DNA from: Salinicoccus sediminis
GTDB taxonomy: Bacteria > Bacillota > Bacilli > Staphylococcales > Salinicoccaceae
DNA length: 64,000 bases
Direction of reading: 5' to 3'
Assembly: GCF_000986795.1 (NCBI RefSeq)
Contig: NZ_LAYZ01000004.1
Location: 1-64,000, forward strand
Shown here: piece by piece, positions 10,717 to 18,787 of the stretch
How positions within the stretch are numbered: the first letter of the stretch is position 1
How the letters are laid out: every line of letters begins with the position of its first letter
Made by a program: the position numbers and the translations under genes
Notes under the pieces: generated by a model
Database searches by the model: none
Told to the model about the DNA's origin: nothing
The model's input: the letters and a program-made list of their open reading frames with translations, nothing else

Positions 10717-11391
10717 TTAGTAAGTGAAGTAGCCGTCCACTGTGCCGCTTACGTAGCTTACAGCACGCTCGCCGACACCTTCAGAAGGGTTCAGTGCATC
10801 GATCATCTGGCCGTTGCCGATGTAGATGCCCACATGGGACCCATCATTGAAGAATACGAGGTCACCCGGCTGTGGGTTGGAAGTCGGTGTACCCGCCGCT
10901 TTTTGCTCCGCAGCAGTTCTCGGAATATCCTTGCCGCTGAACTGTTTCATGAACTGCTGGGTCAGGGCTGAGCAGTCCACCGCTGTTGCGGAGTTTCCGC
11001 CGTATACGTAGGATTTACCCGCCGCTACAGACTGGGCGACGGATGCCGCATTGCCGCCTGACACATTTGTGCTTTCAGCCGGAGCCGGTGCAGCCGGTGC
11101 ATCATACTCCTCGACCGCAGGTGCTTCTTCTTCGACCGCAGGTGCCGGTGCTTCATAGGACTGTTCAGTTTCCACAGTTCCGGAAGCTTCATTGCCGTAT
11201 GAATAATCGTACCCATTTGCATCATAAGTATAAGAATAGCTCTCATAATTCGATACTGAAGTTGAATTCGACTGCCCGGAGTAATCCGCCGTGCTGTCGT
11301 TTCCGCCGCCGTATGCCGCAGCGTCCACATTACCTGCTGCCACTCCCGTCAATGCTGTAACCGTCGCTATCGAAAATAACGTCTTCTTCAT
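10717..11391 (-). CDS. Secreted NlpC/P60 peptidoglycan endopeptidase
   Basis: The protein is 224 residues from ATG 11391 (AGGAGG ten bases upstream; the frame is open to 11424 without a better start). It has a signal peptide (MKKTLFSIATVTALTGVAAG, cleavage near VDA-A), a Tyr/Ser-rich stretch (YESYSYTYDANGYDYSYG), a Pro/Ala/Glu linker, and an NlpC/P60 domain from about residue 110. The catalytic cysteine is in VDCSALTQQ and the histidine in GSHVGIYIG. Such enzymes cut stem-peptide bonds in the wall. Signal, Tyr-rich region and linker are shared with the CHAP protein next door, but the catalytic domains differ. A WalR-type repeat lies 183 bases upstream. Confidence 0.92.
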   Translation of the reverse strand: MKKTLFSIATVTALTGVAAGNVDAAAYGGGNDSTADYSGQSNSTSVSNYESYSYTYDANGYDYSYGNEASGTVETEQSYEAPAPAVEEEAPAVEEYDAPAAPAPAESTNVSGGNAASVAQSVAAGKSYVYGGNSATAVDCSALTQQFMKQFSGKDIPRTAAEQKAAGTPTSNPQPGDLVFFNDGSHVGIYIGNGQMIDALNPSEGVGERAVSYVSGTVDGYFTY

Positions 11392-11540
11392 AAATAAATG
11401 TCCTCCTAATTTTCCTTGCCCCAAAACGCAACTCTTGTCTCTCTATGTCCCTTGATTGGGTAAATTTTATTATTGATTATTCAATTGATATTCAGTTTGC
11501 AAATAGTCCTGAAAGGGATCTCCCTTCGGCCACGATTAAA

Positions 11541-11546
11541 ACTATA
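11541..11546 (-). promoter_or_regulatory. Extended -10 promoter of the NlpC/P60 gene
   Basis: The minus strand reads TGCTATAGT, an extended -10 (TG-N-TATAGT), in the context GTGTGCTATAGTT. The same 13 bases occur at the CHAP gene promoter. There is no clear -35 box; the WalR-type site sits about 26 bases further upstream. Confidence 0.6.
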
Positions 11547-11573
11547 GCACACATAAAACATGATTTGCCTCTT

Positions 11574-11590
11574 TGTAACCCACTTGTAAC
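11574..11590. promoter_or_regulatory. WalR (YycF)-type direct repeat upstream of the NlpC/P60 gene
   Basis: TGTAAC-CCACT-TGTAAC on the plus strand is an exact match to the WalR consensus TGTWAH-N5-TGTWAH. It is inverted relative to the gene it would control and lies about 28 bases upstream of the extended -10. WalR controls wall hydrolases in Staphylococcus and Bacillus, which fits the target. Confidence 0.75.
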
Positions 11591-11775
11591 CTAAACGAAA
11601 AAAACTGAAATGCGCTGTAAAAGATGAGACAATTCAGATGAAAGGCCGGAGCGTCCGGCATGACAGGGTTATACAGTGTTGCATATATTTTTCGTGCCGT
11701 TCCCGGTGCCGCAAGATTACATATGAGATTATTATGTAAACCGCGTTTTTGCGGTTATTTGAGAGTGATTATTCG

Positions 11776-11936
11776 TCTGATTGCCGATTTCATTTCGATG
11801 ATAAGAGCGTATTTCCGCTTATTATCGATCCGCGATCGAAGACCGGAGAACGCCCTGCCTTATTGTCGTTTCGCGATCGAAGGCCGGAGAACGCCCTGCC
11901 TTATTATCGTTTCGAGATCGAAGACAAAAGAAAGCC
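11776..11936. repeat. Array of four 41-bp tandem repeats (family 1, locus A)
   Basis: Cores of the form TTATTRTCG start at 11778, 11819, 11860 and 11901, an exact 41-base period. Each is followed by a diverged CGATGATAAG-like segment. In the first unit, CGATGATAAG (11796-11805) and CTTATTATCG (11818-11827) form an imperfect inverted repeat. The same family with the same period occurs at 33158-33308. The array fills the spacer between the two cell-wall hydrolase genes. Confidence 0.85.
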
Positions 11937-11968
11937 GCCATCACTCATATTCAGGAGGTGATGACGGC
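11934..11968 (-). terminator. Terminator after the CHAP gene
   Basis: An 11-bp stem with one G-T mismatch (11934-11944 with 11958-11968) is followed on the minus strand by TTTCTTTTG. It abuts the repeat array. Confidence 0.75.
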
Positions 11969-11982
11969 CGAAACAAATTATT

Positions 11983-12690
11983 TTATTTTATGAAATCATA
12001 TGACGCAGCAGCGGCCGCGCTTATCGTTCTCGTCGATTCTACACCAAATCCGCCGTTCCAGTTCATTTCTGAAACCTGGATGGAGCCGTCGGCATTGACT
12101 GCTTCAACGACAGCGACGTGTCCCATGCCGCCGGCGCCGCCCTGGCCTGGATCAAGCTGCATGATTGCTCCGGCTGATGGTGAATTGCTCACGGTCATCC
12201 CCGAACCAAGGGCTGCACTGTCCCAGTTGGATGCATTGCCCCAGCTACTGTCGATGGATATTCCCATTTCGTTCAGACGCTCATATACGTGCCATGTGCA
12301 GTCTCCTTCGGTATAATAGTTCGCAGCGGAAGCTGCTGTGTGGGCAGCAGGTGCCGGTGCTGATGGTTCTTCATATTCCGCAGCCTGTGGCGCAGGTGCT
12401 GCCGGGGCGTTATATTCCTCGACTGCCGGTCCTTCTTCCTGCACAGCCGGTGCTTCATATGTTGCATCTTGCGTTTCCTCGGAAGCCTGGTCTCCATAGG
12501 AATAAGTATATCCATTTTCATCATAGGAATATGAATAGCTTTCATACTCTGAAACTGCCGAAGCTGCCGCCTGTTCCGTATTGTTTACAGTGCTGTTCTG
12601 TCCTTCACTGTATCCTCCCGCTTCTGCATTTCCTGTTGCCACTCCTGTAATCGCTGTGACTGTCGCCAATGAAAATAACGTTTTCTTCAT
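11983..12690 (-). CDS. Secreted CHAP-domain cell-wall hydrolase (SsaA-like)
   Basis: The protein is 235 residues from ATG 12690 (AGGAGG upstream). It has a signal peptide (MKKTLFSLATVTAITG), a Tyr/Ser-rich segment (YESYSYSYDENGYTYSYG) and a Pro/Ala/Glu linker, then a C-terminal CHAP domain from about residue 125. The cysteine is in EGDCTWHVYERL, followed by GNASNW, the histidine in MGHVAVVEAV and EMNWNG. This is the layout of staphylococcal SsaA-type amidases/endopeptidases that cut the stem peptide or cross-bridge. The first 100 residues or so are paralogous to those of the NlpC/P60 protein downstream. The promoter has the same extended -10 and a WalR-type repeat. Confidence 0.93.
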   Translation of the reverse strand: MKKTLFSLATVTAITGVATGNAEAGGYSEGQNSTVNNTEQAAASAVSEYESYSYSYDENGYTYSYGDQASEETQDATYEAPAVQEEGPAVEEYNAPAAPAPQAAEYEEPSAPAPAAHTAASAANYYTEGDCTWHVYERLNEMGISIDSSWGNASNWDSAALGSGMTVSNSPSAGAIMQLDPGQGGAGGMGHVAVVEAVNADGSIQVSEMNWNGGFGVESTRTISAAAAASYDFIK

Positions 12691-12836
12691 AGTAAGTAAA
12701 TCCTCCTGTTTTTCCCTGCTCCCAAAATTCAAGTCATTTCTCTATATCTCTACATTGAGCAATTTTAATTATTCCACTTATGTGGTATTCAGTTTTAGAG
12801 TCGATCAAAGTGCATGCCTCTTTGACCACGTCCAGA

Positions 12837-12842
12837 ACTATA
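12837..12842 (-). promoter_or_regulatory. Extended -10 promoter of the CHAP gene
   Basis: On the minus strand TGTGTGCTATAGTT gives an extended -10 (TG-C-TATAGT) identical to that of the NlpC/P60 gene. It lies about 147 bases upstream of the start codon, implying a long 5' untranslated region. Confidence 0.6.
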
Positions 12843-12868
12843 GCACACAGCACCCCCTTTTTGTGGGA

Positions 12869-12885
12869 TGTAACTGACTTGTAAA
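12869..12885. promoter_or_regulatory. WalR (YycF)-type direct repeat upstream of the CHAP gene
   Basis: TGTAAC-TGACT-TGTAAA on the plus strand matches TGTWAH-N5-TGTWAH exactly. It is about 26 bases upstream of the extended -10, in the same orientation and nearly the same spacing as at the NlpC/P60 gene. Confidence 0.75.
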
Positions 12886-12890
12886 CGAAA

Positions 12891-13113
12891 GGAAATGACA
12901 TTTTAGATCCAGTAATATTGCAGTTTAATTTTACACCCATGTGATGCTTGCTGTGCCGGGGTTATGCTTTCGCACGTGTTATTTTACATGGAATTTACTT
13001 CAAAATAGATTACAGAGGGCTTTTACCATGTTGCCGGGATAAAACAGGAGACGCCTCCGCTCACCTTAATGAAACACTGTCGATGAGGTGAACCCGCACT
13101 CAAACAATAAAAA
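12891..13113. other. Intergenic stretch without a gene
   Basis: No coding frame with a ribosome site was found. It holds one 31-bp inverted-repeat element of family 2 (13061-13091, listed separately). The remainder shows no feature I can name. Confidence 0.6.
13061..13091. repeat. Single 31-bp inverted repeat (family 2, locus A)
   Basis: TCACCT (13061-13066) and AGGTGA (13086-13091) are 25 bases apart start to start, with partial pairing inward (TTAATGA / TCGATG). Three tandem copies with the same geometry lie at 33313-33427. Confidence 0.7.
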
Positions 13114-13139
13114 ACGCAAAATCCTGTTGGATTTTGCGT
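13114..13139 (-). terminator. Terminator after the cytochrome c gene
   Basis: A perfect 11-bp stem (13114-13124 with 13129-13139) with a TGTT loop is followed on the minus strand by TTTTATTG. Confidence 0.88.
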
Positions 13140-13156
13140 CCGCGACTTTCTCAAAC

Positions 13157-13549
13157 CTATTCAGATTTCTGTGATGCCAACCATGTCACGAGTGCATCGA
13201 GCTTTTCTTCATCCGATACGAGACCGCCCGGCATGCCGTCGCCGCCTTCTTCGATCTGGGTGCGGATTTCATCTTCGGAATACTCACTTCCCACATTTGT
13301 GAGCGGTGGTCCGGAACCGCCTGACAGGTCTTCACCGTGGCAGCCCATGCAGTTATTCTGCTCGTATGTCTGCTCAGCCAGTGCGGTATCCGACGAGTCT
13401 GCACCGTCGCCTTCATCTCCGCCTTCTTCAGTAGTGACGCCTTCATCCGCCGGCTGGCCGGACTCATCTTCGCCGCCCTCGCCATCTCCGCCACATGCGC
13501 CAAGTACGAGCACCAGGGCGAAACTCATAAGTAACCAGAACTTCTTCAT
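13157..13549 (-). CDS. cccB: Cytochrome c lipoprotein (c551/CccB type)
   Basis: The protein is 130 residues. A lipoprotein signal ends in VLGACGG (lipobox cysteine near residue 19). An acidic Gly/Glu/Asp linker of about 35 residues follows, then a small cytochrome c domain with the haem-attachment motif CMGCH near residue 67 and a likely axial methionine in GDGMPGG near residue 104. It would carry electrons at the outer membrane face toward an oxidase. In Bacillus, cccB follows prfB as here, so the symbol rests on domain and synteny. The strongly acidic linker resembles that of the siderophore-binding lipoprotein in this window. Confidence 0.88.
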   Translation of the reverse strand: MKKFWLLMSFALVLVLGACGGDGEGGEDESGQPADEGVTTEEGGDEGDGADSSDTALAEQTYEQNNCMGCHGEDLSGGSGPPLTNVGSEYSEDEIRTQIEEGGDGMPGGLVSDEEKLDALVTWLASQKSE

Positions 13550-13682
13550 AATTAAAGCCCCCCGACTTGATGTTATATAAGATACACATATATCATACCC
13601 CTAAACCCATCACGGTCAAACAGCTTCAGGACATTTGTCACAAAATAAAGGACGCCTCAAAGGAGACGCCCTTCATCATACA

Positions 13683-14784
13683 TTACATATTCAGCCTGAG
13701 GTAGGCTTCAATGAACGGGGACAGTCCGCCGTCCATGACTTTGTCTGTATTGCCGACTTCGTAGTTGGTCCTGTGGTCCTTGACCATGGAATACGGGTGG
13801 AACACATAGGAACGGATCTGGCTGCCCCAGCCGATCTCTTTCTGCTCGCCCTTGATTGCCGCGATTTCCGCCTTCTGATCTTCGAGCTCTTTCTGGTAGA
13901 GCTTGGATTTCAGCATATTCATCGCCTGTTCACGGTTTTTGATCTGTGAGCGTTCGTTCTGGCATGTGACGACGATACCTGTCGGATGGTGTGTAATCCT
14001 GACGGCGGAGTCGGTCGTGTTGACGTGCTGTCCGCCGGCACCGCTGGCGCGGTACGTGTCGATCGTTATATCTTCATTCTTCACTTCAATCTGGATTTCC
14101 GTGTTGTCGAACTGCGGTGTCACTTCGCATGAGACAAACGAAGTGTGGCGTCTGCCGGATGAATCGAAAGGCGATATCCGCACAAGGCGGTGGACGCCTT
14201 TTTCCGCTTTCAGCAGCCCATATGCATTCACACCCCTGATGGAGAGTGTCACGCTTTTCACGCCGGCTTCATCTCCGTCCTGGTAATCGAGCGTCTCAAC
14301 TTTCCACCCCTGTCCTTCTGCATACCTATGGTACATGCGCAGCAGCATTTCAGCCCAGTCCTGGGACTCTGTGCCGCCCGCGCCGGGATGCAGTTCGAGT
14401 ATGGCACTCAGATGGTCATGTTCATCGTCGAGAAGGATATTGAGTTCATAGGCATCGATCTTTTTCTGAGTCTCGCGGACGTTCTCCTCGATCATTTCCC
14501 TCATGTCCTCGTCATTCTCTTCCTTCAGCAGCTCATGGGATACTTCGATATCCTCAACATCCGCCTCTATCTCACGGAAGCCCTCGACGATCTTCTTCAG
14601 ATGGTTGTTCGCGTCGATGACTTCCTGGGCTTTCTCCTGATTGTTCCAGAACTCAGGATCCGCCATGCGTTCTTCATATTCCCTTATCTGGGTCTCTTTT
14701 TCCTCGAGGTCAAAGAGACCCCCTGAAATCGTCCAATTTGCCGTGCATATCCTGGACGAAATTTTTCACTTCATGCAACTCCAT
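13683..14784 (-). CDS. prfB: Peptide chain release factor 2, with programmed +1 frameshift
   Basis: RF2 ends translation at UGA and UAA. The first 24 codons run from ATG 14784 (AAGGAA upstream) to an in-frame TGA at 14712-14710. The context, AGGGGG, then TCT CTT TGA C, is the classic RF2 autoregulatory shift site with its internal Shine-Dalgarno. A +1 shift on CTT continues as LDLEEKETQ into the main frame, giving about 366 residues. The GGQ loop (GAGGQHVN) and the tripeptide anticodon SPF (ISPFDSSGR) are both present. A frame starting at 14666 is only the downstream part. It lies between secA and the cytochrome gene. Confidence 0.97.
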
Positions 14785-14801
14785 AAAATTTCCTTCTTTC
14801 T

Positions 14802-17324
14802 TTATTGTCCGTGACAGTTTTTATATTTCTTGCCCGAGCCGCACGGGCAGGGGTCATTGCGGCCGACCCTGACTTCTTTTTTGACCGGTCCTTTTTTGAC
14901 CTTTTCCTTGCCGTCGCCCGTCTGCATCTCATTTTTCTTGACGACCTGCTCACGCTTGATCTCTTCGTCGGACTTCAGTTCGGTCTTCATGACGTATTTT
15001 GCAGTATCATCTTCAATGGACACGAGCATGTCCTCGAACATCTGCAGCCCCTCGTTCTGGTATTCGCGCAGCGGATTGATCTGACCATATGAACGGAGAT
15101 GTATGCCCGTCCTCAGCTGGTCCATGCTGTCGATGTGCTCCACCCATTTCTGGTCGATGGTGCGGAGCATCATCATCCGCTCGAACAGCCTCATTTTCTC
15201 ACTGGTAAGCTTCTCTTCCTTCTGCTCAAGCTCATCCTTTATCTTTTCGAGGATGAGTGCCGAGATCTCTTCATTTTCCCTGCCCCGCACATCCGGCACC
15301 GAAATGGACTCTTCCGACAGGTACATATCCTCGATCGTCTTGATGAACTGGTCGTAGTCGATCAGCTCGTCATCATCCAGGATGTAGTAGTTGACCGTGC
15401 GTTCCACTGATGCCTCGATCATGCCCATCAGCTGCTCGCGCACATCATCCTGGTCGATGATGTCATTACGCTCCTGATAGATGATTTCACGCTGGCGCCT
15501 CAGTACATCATCATATTCGAGCAGTTTCTTACGCGAATCGAAGTTATTGCCCTCGACACGTTTCTGGGAGGATTCGACCGCCCTCGAGATCATCTTGGAT
15601 GTGATCTCCTCCTCCTGCATTCCGAGCCGTCCCATCATGCCCTGCATTCGTTCCGAACCGAAACGCTTCATGAGGTCATCTTCAAGCGACAGGTAGAACG
15701 TACTGATACCGACGTCCCCCTGACGTCCGGAACGTCCACGGAGCTGGTCGTCGATACGTCTCGATTCATGCCGCTCCGTACCGATTACGGCCAGGCCGCC
15801 CGCTTCTTTGACACCTTCACCGAGTTTGATATCCGTACCGCGCCCGGCCATGTTGGTCGCAATCGTCACGGCACCCTTCTTGCCTGCATTCATGATGATG
15901 TCCGCTTCCCTTTCATGGTTCTTCGCGTTCAGCACGTTGTGGCGGATGCCTTTCTTGCTGAGGAGATTCGCGATGTATTCACTTGTTTCAACCGCCACGG
16001 TACCGATCAGCACCGGCTGTCCGCTGCGGTGGCGTTCCACCACTTCATCTACGACATTCTTGAATTTGATGTCCTTGGTCGAATAGATCCTGTCCGTCCT
16101 GTCCTCCCGTGCAATCGGCAGGTTCGTCGGGATGACCGTCACCTTCATGTTGTATATGTTGATGAATTCCTCTTCCTCGGTTTTGGCGGTACCGGTCATG
16201 CCGGAGAGTTTATTGTACTGCCTGAAGAAGTTCTGGAAAGTGATCGATGCCATCGTGCGGGATTCATTCTGGATCTCCACACCTTCCTTCGCCTCGATCG
16301 CCTGGTGAAGTCCGTCTGAGAAGCGGCGGCCTTTCATCTTACGGCCGGTGAACTGGTCGACGATGACGATCTTGTCTTCCTCGACGACATAGTCGATATC
16401 ACGTTGCATCGAGAAGTGCGCCTTCAGCGCCTGGTTGATGTGGTGGAGCAGGTTGACGTGTTTCACGTCATACAGATTATCCACCTTGAACCATTTCTCC
16501 GCCTTCTCCATGCCGTCATCATTGAGCTGGATGTTCTTCGTTTTTATATCATAGGTGAAATCCTCGTCTTCTTTGAGCATCTTGACGAACTGGTTGGCCT
16601 GTATATACTGTGTATTCGTCTGGCTCGCCCTGCCCGAGATGATCAGCGGCGTACGCGCCTCGTCAATCAGTATGGAGTCGACTTCATCGATGATCGCATA
16701 GTTGAGGCCGCGCAGCACCCGGTCCTTCTTGTAGGTCACCATGTTGTCCCTCAAGTAGTCGAAGCCGAGTTCATTGTTTGTCGTATACGTGATATCAGCA
16801 GCGTACGCTTCCCTTTTCTCCTCGCTGTTCTTGGCGTTCAGGTTCAGCCCGACAGTCAGTTTCAGGAAATTGTAGAGCACGGACATTTCCTCCATCTGGG
16901 TAGCGGAAAGGTATTCGTTGACCGTGATGACATGAACGCCTTTGCCCGTCAGGGCGTTCAGATAGACCGGCAGTGTTGCCGTCAGCGTCTTACCTTCGCC
17001 GGTTTTCATTTCGGAAATGTCGCCTTTATGAAGTGCGGCCCCGCCCATTATCTGTACAGGATAGGGTTCGAGGCCGAGCGTCCTTTTGGAGGCTTCCCGG
17101 ACGACGGCAAAAGCTTCGGGCAGAATCTGATCCAGCAGCTTCTCTTCTTCCTTGTCATCTTCCGCGCCGGCAAGTGTTTCCTTGAACCCGTCGGTTTTAG
17201 CCTGCAGTGCTGCATCATCCAGACCGGCCATCGTTTCCTTGTAGCCCTCGACCTTTTCAGCGATTTTTCGGAGGGAGCGCAGCTCCCTTTTATTACCGTC
17301 AAAGACTTTGTCCAAAATACCCAT
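14802..17324 (-). CDS. secA: Preprotein translocase ATPase SecA
   Basis: SecA drives Sec-dependent export through SecYEG. The 840-residue protein from [10 protein letters not shown] (ATG 17324; the frame extends nine codons more without a better start) has Walker A in [21 protein letters not shown], the PPXD region, and the C-terminal zinc/SecB-type motif [14 protein letters not shown]. It is followed after 17 bases by prfB, the same order as in Bacillus and Staphylococcus. Confidence 0.98.
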   Translation of the reverse strand: MGILDKVFDGNKRELRSLRKIAEKVEGYKETMAGLDDAALQAKTDGFKETLAGAEDDKEEEKLLDQILPEAFAVVREASKRTLGLEPYPVQIMGGAALHKGDISEMKTGEGKTLTATLPVYLNALTGKGVHVITVNEYLSATQMEEMSVLYNFLKLTVGLNLNAKNSEEKREAYAADITYTTNNELGFDYLRDNMVTYKKDRVLRGLNYAIIDEVDSILIDEARTPLIISGRASQTNTQYIQANQFVKMLKEDEDFTYDIKTKNIQLNDDGMEKAEKWFKVDNLYDVKHVNLLHHINQALKAHFSMQRDIDYVVEEDKIVIVDQFTGRKMKGRRFSDGLHQAIEAKEGVEIQNESRTMASITFQNFFRQYNKLSGMTGTAKTEEEEFINIYNMKVTVIPTNLPIAREDRTDRIYSTKDIKFKNVVDEVVERHRSGQPVLIGTVAVETSEYIANLLSKKGIRHNVLNAKNHEREADIIMNAGKKGAVTIATNMAGRGTDIKLGEGVKEAGGLAVIGTERHESRRIDDQLRGRSGRQGDVGISTFYLSLEDDLMKRFGSERMQGMMGRLGMQEEEITSKMISRAVESSQKRVEGNNFDSRKKLLEYDDVLRRQREIIYQERNDIIDQDDVREQLMGMIEASVERTVNYYILDDDELIDYDQFIKTIEDMYLSEESISVPDVRGRENEEISALILEKIKDELEQKEEKLTSEKMRLFERMMMLRTIDQKWVEHIDSMDQLRTGIHLRSYGQINPLREYQNEGLQMFEDMLVSIEDDTAKYVMKTELKSDEEIKREQVVKKNEMQTGDGKEKVKKGPVKKEVRVGRNDPCPCGSGKKYKNCHGQ

Positions 17325-17424
17325 GGATTTCTCTCCCTCGTTATATCTCACTATGAATTCATCTCATTATAATACCACTAAACGGCGCAAAATAAAATAT
17401 GTACGCATTGCAGGAAACCCACAA

Positions 17425-17456
17425 ATAATCCCCGGCTGGCGTCAGCCGGGGATTAT
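17425..17456 (-). terminator. Terminator between hpf and secA
   Basis: A perfect 14-bp stem (17425-17438 with 17443-17456) with a GCGT loop lies directly downstream of the hpf stop. The T-run that follows on the minus strand is short (TTTGTGGGTTT). Confidence 0.8.
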
Positions 17457-17475
17457 ATCCCAACCCGTGGGAGCT

Positions 17476-18057
17476 TTATATGTCCTGATCCGTTTCGATG
17501 AGTCCGTACTTGCCGTCGTTGCGTTTATATACAATGCTTGTGCCTTCCGTCTCCCTGTCATTGAAAACGAAGAAATCATGGCCGAGCATGTTCATCTGCA
17601 ATACTGCCTCTTCAGAATCCATCGGTTTCAGCTGGAACTTTTTGGAGCGGACGATATAGCTTCCGGTATCGGCCTTGTCGTCCTCTTCATCCCGGAATTC
17701 ATGGTTCGCATCCATTTCCAGTTTGGCGAAGAAGTCCTGCTCAGGATTCTTTTCCCTGAACTTGCGGTTGATCTTCGTCTTATGCTTCCTGATCTGCCTT
17801 TCGAGCTTGTCCACGATCAGGTCGACCGCCGCATACAGATCCTCGTGCTTTTCTTCCGCCCTCAGGGTCAGGTTTTTCATCGGAATTGTGATTTCGACTT
17901 TGCCCTGCTTGTTGCTGTAAGTCTTGATATTGACATGTGCATGTGTGTTCGGAGCATTTGTAAAGTAACGTTCCAGCTTGCTGACCTTTTCCTCGATGTG
18001 GTTCCTGATTGCATCTGTTACCTCGATATTCTCTCCTCGAATTTCACATCTGATCAT
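17476..18057 (-). CDS. hpf: Ribosome hibernation promoting factor, long form
   Basis: This is a 193-residue long HPF. It has an N-terminal S30AE domain ([20 protein letters not shown] to about residue 105), a linker, and the C-terminal dimerisation domain ([20 protein letters not shown] and FFVFNDRET). Long HPF pairs 70S ribosomes into inactive 100S dimers in stationary phase. The ribosome site GGAGGGG is strong. A -10 TATAAT (18098-18103) with a weak -35 lies just upstream, and a near-consensus cre overlaps the -35. The gene is in the same place, between comFC and secA, in staphylococci. Confidence 0.96.
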   Translation of the reverse strand: MIRCEIRGENIEVTDAIRNHIEEKVSKLERYFTNAPNTHAHVNIKTYSNKQGKVEITIPMKNLTLRAEEKHEDLYAAVDLIVDKLERQIRKHKTKINRKFREKNPEQDFFAKLEMDANHEFRDEEDDKADTGSYIVRSKKFQLKPMDSEEAVLQMNMLGHDFFVFNDRETEGTSIVYKRNDGKYGLIETDQDI

Positions 18058-18097
18058 AGTGAAACCCCTCCTTCAATGCGTTATACTTCCTGCCTTC

Positions 18098-18126
18098 ATT
18101 ATATCAGAGTATTCAGGCTTTTGAAA
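18098..18126 (-). promoter_or_regulatory. Probable hpf promoter
   Basis: On the minus strand, TATAAT (18098-18103) is preceded by a 17-base spacer and a weak -35 TTTCAA (18121-18126). The -35 lies within the end of comFC and inside the cre-like palindrome. Confidence 0.5.
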
Positions 18127-18787
18127 ACGTTAACACATCCGCCGCGTCAGGCTTCATGGTGTAAATTTTTTCAAGTGCCTGATGTACAGTGATACCGGTG
18201 GTATAGATATCATCCACGACCAGAACCCGCTTCCCCGCTAGACTTGAAGCGGCCCGGCCCTCCTTGAGATAAAACGGATTGGGCGCCGTAAGACGCGCGC
18301 GCTTGCCGAGTTCGGACTGCCGTGCTGCCTTGTCTGTGGCAAGGATATCCCGGTACGGGACCTTTGCCGCTCGAAGCACCATGGAAGTCTGATTGTACCC
18401 CCGCTCCTCCATCCTTGCGGCAGATACAGGGATCGGTATGGACATATCATATTCCCCGAAGCGGCATTTCAGAAACATCGCAATCACTTCACTGAGTGCC
18501 GCATCTTTTGTGAATTTATACCGGTGGAAAAGCATCTTCACTTCCCCCGTATAGTCCATCATGCACATGATCTTCCCGGGGCGCCTGTAATTCCCCGCGA
18601 GGAAGCGGCAGTCCGGGCAAGTGTCCTCCTCCCTGTCCACGAGGCGATGGCAGAAGCCGCACCGCCCGCCGGAACGCCACAGGGAAAGCTTTTTCCTGCA
18701 CGGCATGCAGAGCGGTTTCCGGCGTTTGAACATCGTTATGAGATCGGCTTCCTCCCTGATGCGCGAGTGGCAGTACAGACAGATCAT
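18113..18787 (-). CDS. comFC: Competence protein ComFC (phosphoribosyltransferase-like)
   Basis: The 224-residue protein begins with a zinc-binding segment of four CxxC pairs (CLYC, CMPC, CGFC, CPDC). It ends with a phosphoribosyltransferase-type fold bearing the PRPP loop VLVVDDIYTTG near residue 195. ComFC is needed for DNA uptake in transformation and partners with ComFA. The start overlaps the comFA stop by four bases. In non-competent relatives the gene is also kept, so competence itself is not proven. Confidence 0.94.
   Translation of the reverse strand: MICLYCHSRIREEADLITMFKRRKPLCMPCRKKLSLWRSGGRCGFCHRLVDREEDTCPDCRFLAGNYRRPGKIMCMMDYTGEVKMLFHRYKFTKDAALSEVIAMFLKCRFGEYDMSIPIPVSAARMEERGYNQTSMVLRAAKVPYRDILATDKAARQSELGKRARLTAPNPFYLKEGRAASSLAGKRVLVVDDIYTTGITVHQALEKIYTMKPDAADVLTFSKA
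18121..18136. promoter_or_regulatory. CcpA cre-like site overlapping the hpf -35 region
   Basis: TTGAAAACGTTAACAC matches 15 of 16 positions of the cre consensus WTGNAARCGNWWWCAW. It lies in the end of comFC over the -35 of the proposed hpf promoter, a position where CcpA would repress. Confidence 0.5.

Noticed and set aside
11660..12316. 218-codon plus-strand frame
   Set aside because: It runs through the 41-bp repeats and then antisense to the CHAP gene; no ribosome site.
13650..13672. Hairpin terminator after prfB
   Set aside because: The two GACGCC blocks are direct, not inverted, repeats, so no stable stem forms.
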